Assembly (NCBI GenBank): GCA_006503535.1
Contig: QYRS01000008.1
Location: forward strand, 1,550,001-1,614,000
Direction: 5' to 3'
Origin: Arthrinium phaeospermum
Lineage: Eukaryota > Ascomycota > Sordariomycetes > Amphisphaeriales > Apiosporaceae
DNA length: 64,000 nucleotides
Position 1 is the stretch's first letter, and each line of letters opens with the position of its first letter. The position numbers and the translations under genes are program-made. Below are positions 59,618 through 64,000 of this stretch, in pieces. The notes under the pieces were generated by a model. It had not been told where the DNA came from. It worked only from the letters and a program-made list of their open reading frames with translations, and ran no database searches.

Positions 59618-61303
59618 CTAGTCGGTCGCCTGCTGAGCCATGTGGGTAGGCAAGTTCCAGCTGGCGTAGTCGGTGTGGACAAAGGCGCGATCGACAATGG
59701 GCACACTCTCGAGGACGTAGCTGAGGGACTCGCTGAGGTCGTGGCTGTCCTTGAGCGGGGTGGAGTGGTCCAAGACGATGTCGACCTCGACGTTGAGCTT
59801 GTCGCCGGCGTGGTAGGCCTGCAGGCCCTGGATCTGCTTGATGGTCTTGGCGAAGCGCATGGTCAGGTACAGGAGCACGTTGCGCTGGTCGGCTGTGGCG
59901 CTGAAGCCCGACAGGTTCTTGATGTGTTCGAGCGAGGTCTGGGACCAGTTGAACATGACGACGAGGGACAGGGCCAGACCGCCGAGGGCGTCGAGCCACC
60001 AGATGTGCAGGAAGAAGCCGGCGATGGGGAAGAGGATGGAGCCCATGTTGAAGATGACGTCGGTCATGGCGTCGGCCGCGAGCGCCTGCACGCTCGAGTT
60101 CTTGACGAGGCGGCACCAGATCCAGCAAAGGCCCTTGATGACGACGGTGAGGGACATGATGATGAGCGAGGGGATGGTCAGCTCGATCACCTCGTGGTTG
60201 GAGCCCATGAGGCGGTTGCTCGACTCGACGGCCACCTGCCCGAAGGCGGTGATCATGATGACGGAGAAGACCAGCACGCCGATGGGCTCCAGCCTCCGCC
60301 GGCCCACGGGGTACTTGTACTGGTCTTGGCGGCTGATGAGCCACGTCGTCGTCCAGACGATCACGGTGGACAGGAAGTCCAGGGCGGCATCCACCAGACT
60401 CGCCAGGACGGACATGGAGGGCACCGACAGGATGACGGCAATCTTTCCGGCCAGCAGAATCGCATTGGCAGCGAAGTTGACGTAAATGAGGAGGGAGACG
60501 ATGCGGTCTCCGCTGTCCACGTCGTCGTCGTCCTCGAGCCAGGGAATCTCGGGCTTGGGACCTAGAGTTTCATCCCAGACATCGCCGTCCTCCTCTTCGG
60601 AGCGTCCCTGGCGATAGATATCTCTCGGGGTGCGCTTGACCTTCTTGATTAAAGCCGTCGAATCGCTGCTGCCCATAACTGATGGCGTCGAGTGGCCATT
60701 GGCGCTCGGGGAGTTGTTGCTGCCATCGGCGCTGGCCGGCTCTTCGCTGATCGTGTCGGGCACCTCGAGCCCCTGGAAGTGGCTAGGAGGGAGAGTGTTA
60801 TACTCGTTGAGGAGGTCATGCGGCAGACTGCTGTCCAGCAGCCTGTCGATGTACATGTATTGCTGGATGAGGTAGTTTGTCCGCTCGTAGTATTCGCGGA
60901 TCGGCTTGCTCTTGATCTGTGCCATTTGCTCCTCCGTCTTCCAGTACCGCCGCCAGTTGTACCGCGGGTTCGAGCTTCCGATCAGGCGCATGCTGCGCAC
61001 CTGGTCGCTGTTGAGGATGTGGGATAAGCGACGCTCCTCGGAGAAGGAGCGACGCGTCGCTTCGCCGGATGCATCCGGGTCGACGCCGCCAGCTTCGAGG
61101 TCGGAAGGCTGGTCGGCGCGCCACGTCGATCCATAATGGGAGGCATTCTGAGCGCGGCCGTTGCGGATGAGGTTTGCAAGAGCGCCTTGACCGTGAGGGG
61201 AGAGAGGCGTTGGGTTGTCGTCGCTGAGCAAGAAGTTGCCCTTTTTGAATGCAGCTCGGTCCTTGGGAGGACTAGACAGCAACGGTGTGTTCTCGTAAGA
61301 CAT
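59618..61303 (-). CDS. Cation diffusion facilitator metal transporter
   Basis: Proton-coupled exporter of divalent metal into an organelle or out of the cell. Intronless, 561 aa from the ATG at 61303; the open frame continues upstream only to a TTG at 61459. Residues 1-250 are a long hydrophilic, Ser-rich cytosolic arm, followed by IVSLLIYVNFAANAILLAGK (TM1) near residue 270. The two metal sites are SLVDAALDF in TM2 and AADAMTDVIF in TM5. This D-x-x-x-D pair is the signature of the manganese-type CDF subgroup, in contrast to H-x-x-x-D of zinc types. The GRRRLEPIG loop and the C-terminal ferredoxin-like domain (LNVEVDIVLD, SESLSYVLESVP) are complete. Mn transport is inferred from the motif, not shown. 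Confidence 0.92.
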   Translation of the reverse strand: MSYENTPLLSSPPKDRAAFKKGNFLLSDDNPTPLSPHGQGALANLIRNGRAQNASHYGSTWRADQPSDLEAGGVDPDASGEATRRSFSEERRLSHILNSDQVRSMRLIGSSNPRYNWRRYWKTEEQMAQIKSKPIREYYERTNYLIQQYMYIDRLLDSSLPHDLLNEYNTLPPSHFQGLEVPDTISEEPASADGSNNSPSANGHSTPSVMGSSDSTALIKKVKRTPRDIYRQGRSEEEDGDVWDETLGPKPEIPWLEDDDDVDSGDRIVSLLIYVNFAANAILLAGKIAVILSVPSMSVLASLVDAALDFLSTVIVWTTTWLISRQDQYKYPVGRRRLEPIGVLVFSVIMITAFGQVAVESSNRLMGSNHEVIELTIPSLIIMSLTVVIKGLCWIWCRLVKNSSVQALAADAMTDVIFNMGSILFPIAGFFLHIWWLDALGGLALSLVVMFNWSQTSLEHIKNLSGFSATADQRNVLLYLTMRFAKTIKQIQGLQAYHAGDKLNVEVDIVLDHSTPLKDSHDLSESLSYVLESVPIVDRAFVHTDYASWNLPTHMAQQATD

Positions 61304-63078
61304 CTCCTCTCGATCGCCGGGGCAAAGTGGTGGATTGATGGGCAAGGTGGTAGGTTTGTAGATATCGACGTTGGTCGATTGCGCCCCCAATGGCGGGAGG
61401 TGATTGATTGGACCGGAGTCTTGGTCGTTGTCAGATCCTCCGTCCTTCAGCTGTGACAAGACTACCTAAGCTAGACTGCTTCTCACGTCGTCTAAAAATG
61501 GTTTCAGGTTCTGGTGGTGTGGTGTCAAGGAAACACAAAAACAGGAAAAAGTTTTGTTTTTTACAGGAACGGGGACAGAACAAAATTTGGGTTATGAGTA
61601 GATATCAAAGACTTGGGAGGTTTTGAGAGTATGCCTATTCGGCAGCGTGCATTTTATTTGGAAGGAAGGCGAGCCCGTCTCCTCCGTTCTCTTGGACACA
61701 GCGTTTCCCGACCGAAGTCCACCATCGGCTATAGTTGCGCTGCGTGGGAGGGAGCTCACTAGGTTAGCACAGCGAATGCAACTGCAACTGCACTGTCGTG
61801 AATCTCGACCTGGCGCCATTTTTCTCTCGCATGCCCAGGACTTTGCAGGACCCTGGATTGTTTCAATCTCCATGACGATCAGTGCAAGTAGAGCCAGAGA
61901 GTGTTGCAGCAGGCACTTGCAGGCCTCCATTCCGAGTGGCTGAAGGTCGCAGCTTTGGGACGATCAATACGTAGCTAGGTTAGATCCCTTCATTAGACGG
62001 CCAGTCCGCTAAAAATCAGAGCAGTCGGACCCCTGCCTGTTTTTTGCATGCCGAGTTGCTAGAGTGGGGGATTCCGTCGATGGGTTGCCCTAGGTTGCCC
62101 TAGGTTGCCCAGCCAAGGAGCCAAGGCGAGCTTAAAATCGACGGGCTGTCCATTCAGGCCTTGGTAAGCCAGTGGTAATCCAGTAAGCATACCCGCTCTG
62201 CTGCACGTGTGAGGGTATACCGTATGTGCGACGGTGAGTATTGCTTCTGCAATAGGAAGGCTCCCAGCGAGCACGATTCAAGTCTCGCCGACAGCTCACA
62301 TTCGACTATATTAACTCCTGCACGCGACTATGCAGGATTAAACGGGCTCAGAAACATCCGGACTGCTCGTGCAGCCGTGCTTGGGGGGGCCTGCGCAGGA
62401 AATCTGGGGCCTGAAGCGGGGGGCGCCTGCACCACGACTGTCCGAAACCGAAACGGGTGATCTGCGATATTAACCGCCGCGATTCACGGGCGGCGGTGGG
62501 CCAGGGTCGCACATTGTCGCCGTGCAGTCGTTTCAACAGTGGACTAATGGCCGATCGAAATGGCAAATGGCTCGATTGGCCGCCCTGCTGAGCTTCAGAT
62601 CCTGAGGCATATTATTAGAGTTCTCGGTCAAATCCATCATGGCCAAAGACCGAGTGCCCGAGAGCTGCGGGTTGCAGGAGCATTCCTGCAACTCGTGGAA
62701 ACCCATGTCACGCGGGTGGCTATATAACCACAGCCGCCGCTGCACCTTTCTAAAGCTCTGGTGTTTGGACCCCTCCGTCTTTCGGGAGGGGCAAATGTGA
62801 GGAGGAGAAGGAGGAGGAGAGCTGCAGCTCAATGGAGTCACCATCTCGATACTGCGAGATTTTTTTGGTCGGGTATTACATGATCGATATCGGAGAGATG
62901 GTTTATGGAGCTCGCGTGCCCGCTCGCCGTTGGTGCCTCTCTCACTCTCTCTCAGTTTCTCGCAACCTCGGGGAATCTTTGCAACCACAAGTCCGTTTCC
63001 ATCCCTCTCTCCCTCTGTCTACTCAAGCGATGCGGGCTGTACTACCTGTAATACGCTGTGGCCATAGGTGAAGAAGCC
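61304..63078. other. Intergenic region (1.8 kb)
   Basis: Upstream of the CDF gene and downstream of the GAR transformylase gene. It holds the CDF 5' UTR (61304 to about 61600) and a three-copy 10-bp tandem repeat at 62083-62112. No gene is recognised. Confidence 0.4.
62083..62112 (+). repeat. 10-bp tandem repeat (ggttgcccta, ~3 copies)
   Basis: Three nearly perfect direct copies in non-coding DNA; the last copy ends in g-c-c-c-a-g. Confidence 0.8.
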
Positions 63079-63812
63079 TCAAGGCTGCGCTTGTCTTTTG
63101 TCCACAATTTCTTGTGACTTCAACCCTGTTGCTTCGACGATGAGTTTGTGCTCGAGATCGTGGATTCGGCTGGTCAGATCCTCAAGAGTGTCCCCTTCCT
63201 CGATCTTGATGGTTTGTTGCAGGATTGTATCGCCTCGGTCAACCTGCTCGATCACCTCGTGGATCATCAGACCGGTCGTGTTGTTCTCGAGCTTGCCGGC
63301 CTTGAAGTCCTCGTACGCACGCTCGATCGCTCCAGCGCCGTCGTACTTGCCTAGCGAACAGGGTCAGCCGGAGGTAGAAGAATCATACTTGCAGACAGAT
63401 TAGAAGACTTACCTGGCAGCGCCGGGTGCAGGTTGATGACTGAGATTCCAACAGCCTTCAAGGGTCGCAAGAATGCTTCCGAGAAGATGTGCATCCACCC
63501 AGCGAGGACTACCAGCTCGGGCTTGTCTTCCAGGATCCGTTGGGCAAGAGCGCTGTCGTATTTGGATCTGGCCTCCTTGATCTTGAGAGGGTCCTTCTCT
63601 CCAGACACCTGGAAGCCATCCTTGACGAGGTTGAAGTAGGCGGTCGGAATCCCCGCCTTCTCTGCTCTTGTGGTGGCATAGGCTGTCTTCCTGTTCACGG
63701 TAACTCTCACGATCTTTCCGGGGATGCGCCCGCTGTCACACGCATCGATCAGAGCTTGTAAGTTGGACCCATTGCCTGAGCAAAGGACCGAGATGCGTGC
63801 GGGAGTGGCCAT
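63079..63812 (-). CDS. ade8: Phosphoribosylglycinamide formyltransferase (GART, Ade8-type)
   Basis: Third step of de novo purine synthesis: transfers a formyl group from 10-formyltetrahydrofolate to GAR in the cytosol. Exons 63812-63413 and 63350-63079 with a 62-nt intron (GTAAGT..GCTAG) give 223 aa. Start is the ATG at 63812 (MATPARISVLCSGNGSNLQ); the frame opens earlier only from a GTG at 63842. Motifs: SGNGSNLQALIDAC (phosphate loop), LVVLAGWMHIFSEAFL, and INLHPALPG with the catalytic Asn and His. The intron splits this motif from KYDGAGAIERAYEDF. HEVIEQVDRGDTILQQ follows and carries the catalytic Asp. Length equals the stand-alone fungal enzyme; it is not fused to other purine domains. 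Confidence 0.95.
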
Positions 63813-64000
63813 GACGACAACTGCAATGAACTTTCGTCTCACGGCTTCTCGTTAGCAAAGAGGATGGGTTGGTTGGTAGATGGAAACAATGTAGGTACTT
63901 TTACGTTTTTGCTGATAAGGATAAGAAATACGCGGGGTAGTATCCAGGTAGGCCACACTCGAATTGACTAACAAAAAGTCCCTTCACTTTATTTCTTCAT

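Noticed and set aside
61304..61459. N-terminal extension of the CDF transporter
   Set aside because: The upstream frame starts at TTG and no ATG occurs within it. An upstream coding exon could not be found.

Overview
The window is nuclear DNA of a filamentous ascomycete, most likely a Sordariomycete. Genes carry short introns of about 50-180 nt with GT..AG ends. Coding DNA is GC-rich, genes lie on both strands without operons, and several products belong to families typical of filamentous fungi (DUF7707-type GPI protein, Hsp30-type small heat-shock protein, GH53 galactanase, YTH-domain RNA reader, Stt4). I did not resolve the genus. All exon joins were worked out by hand from splice sites and reading frame and have no transcript support.

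Layout. 1-599: left-truncated pepsin-fold secreted protein (-). 1801-3647: class I alpha-1,2-mannosidase (+). 3749-4914: zinc alcohol dehydrogenase of the Adh6/CAD type (-). 6194-8221: NCS1 permease (-), divergent from 8996-12393, a hydantoinase A/DUF917 fusion (+). Their shared promoter is rich in GATA cores. 12690-14141: F-box-like protein (+). 14784-16808: Dal5-family MFS transporter (-). 18083-20635: putative amidoligase (-). 21737-23415: membrane-anchored SDR with an apparent one-base frameshift (+). 23701-25582: Mid2/WSC-like single-pass protein (-). 26126-27283: GH53 galactanase (-). 31051-31736: GPI-anchored DUF7707-type protein (+). 32427-33311: uncertain acidic protein (+). 34345-35025: Hsp30 (-). 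37203-39269: RRM + YTH protein (-). 42833-44251: complete DDE transposon. 44252-51184: long block without a recognisable intact gene. 51185-52072: proteasome beta-6 (-). 52771-58838: PI 4-kinase Stt4 (+). 59618-61303: CDF metal transporter (-). 63079-63812: GAR transformylase (-).

How the genes relate. The right side is housekeeping: protein turnover, phosphoinositide signalling, metal export and purine synthesis. The left 20 kb looks accessory and nutritional. The NCS1 permease and the hydantoinase-like enzyme plausibly form a two-gene uptake and breakdown unit for a cyclic ureide, hydantoin or lactam nitrogen source, and a Dal5-type transporter lies 2.4 kb beyond the enzyme gene. The points most worth checking are this unit, the amidoligase, the unusual target-site flanks of the transposon, the frameshift in the SDR, and the weak splice donor inside the YTH domain. 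I found no tRNA, rRNA or CRISPR array.
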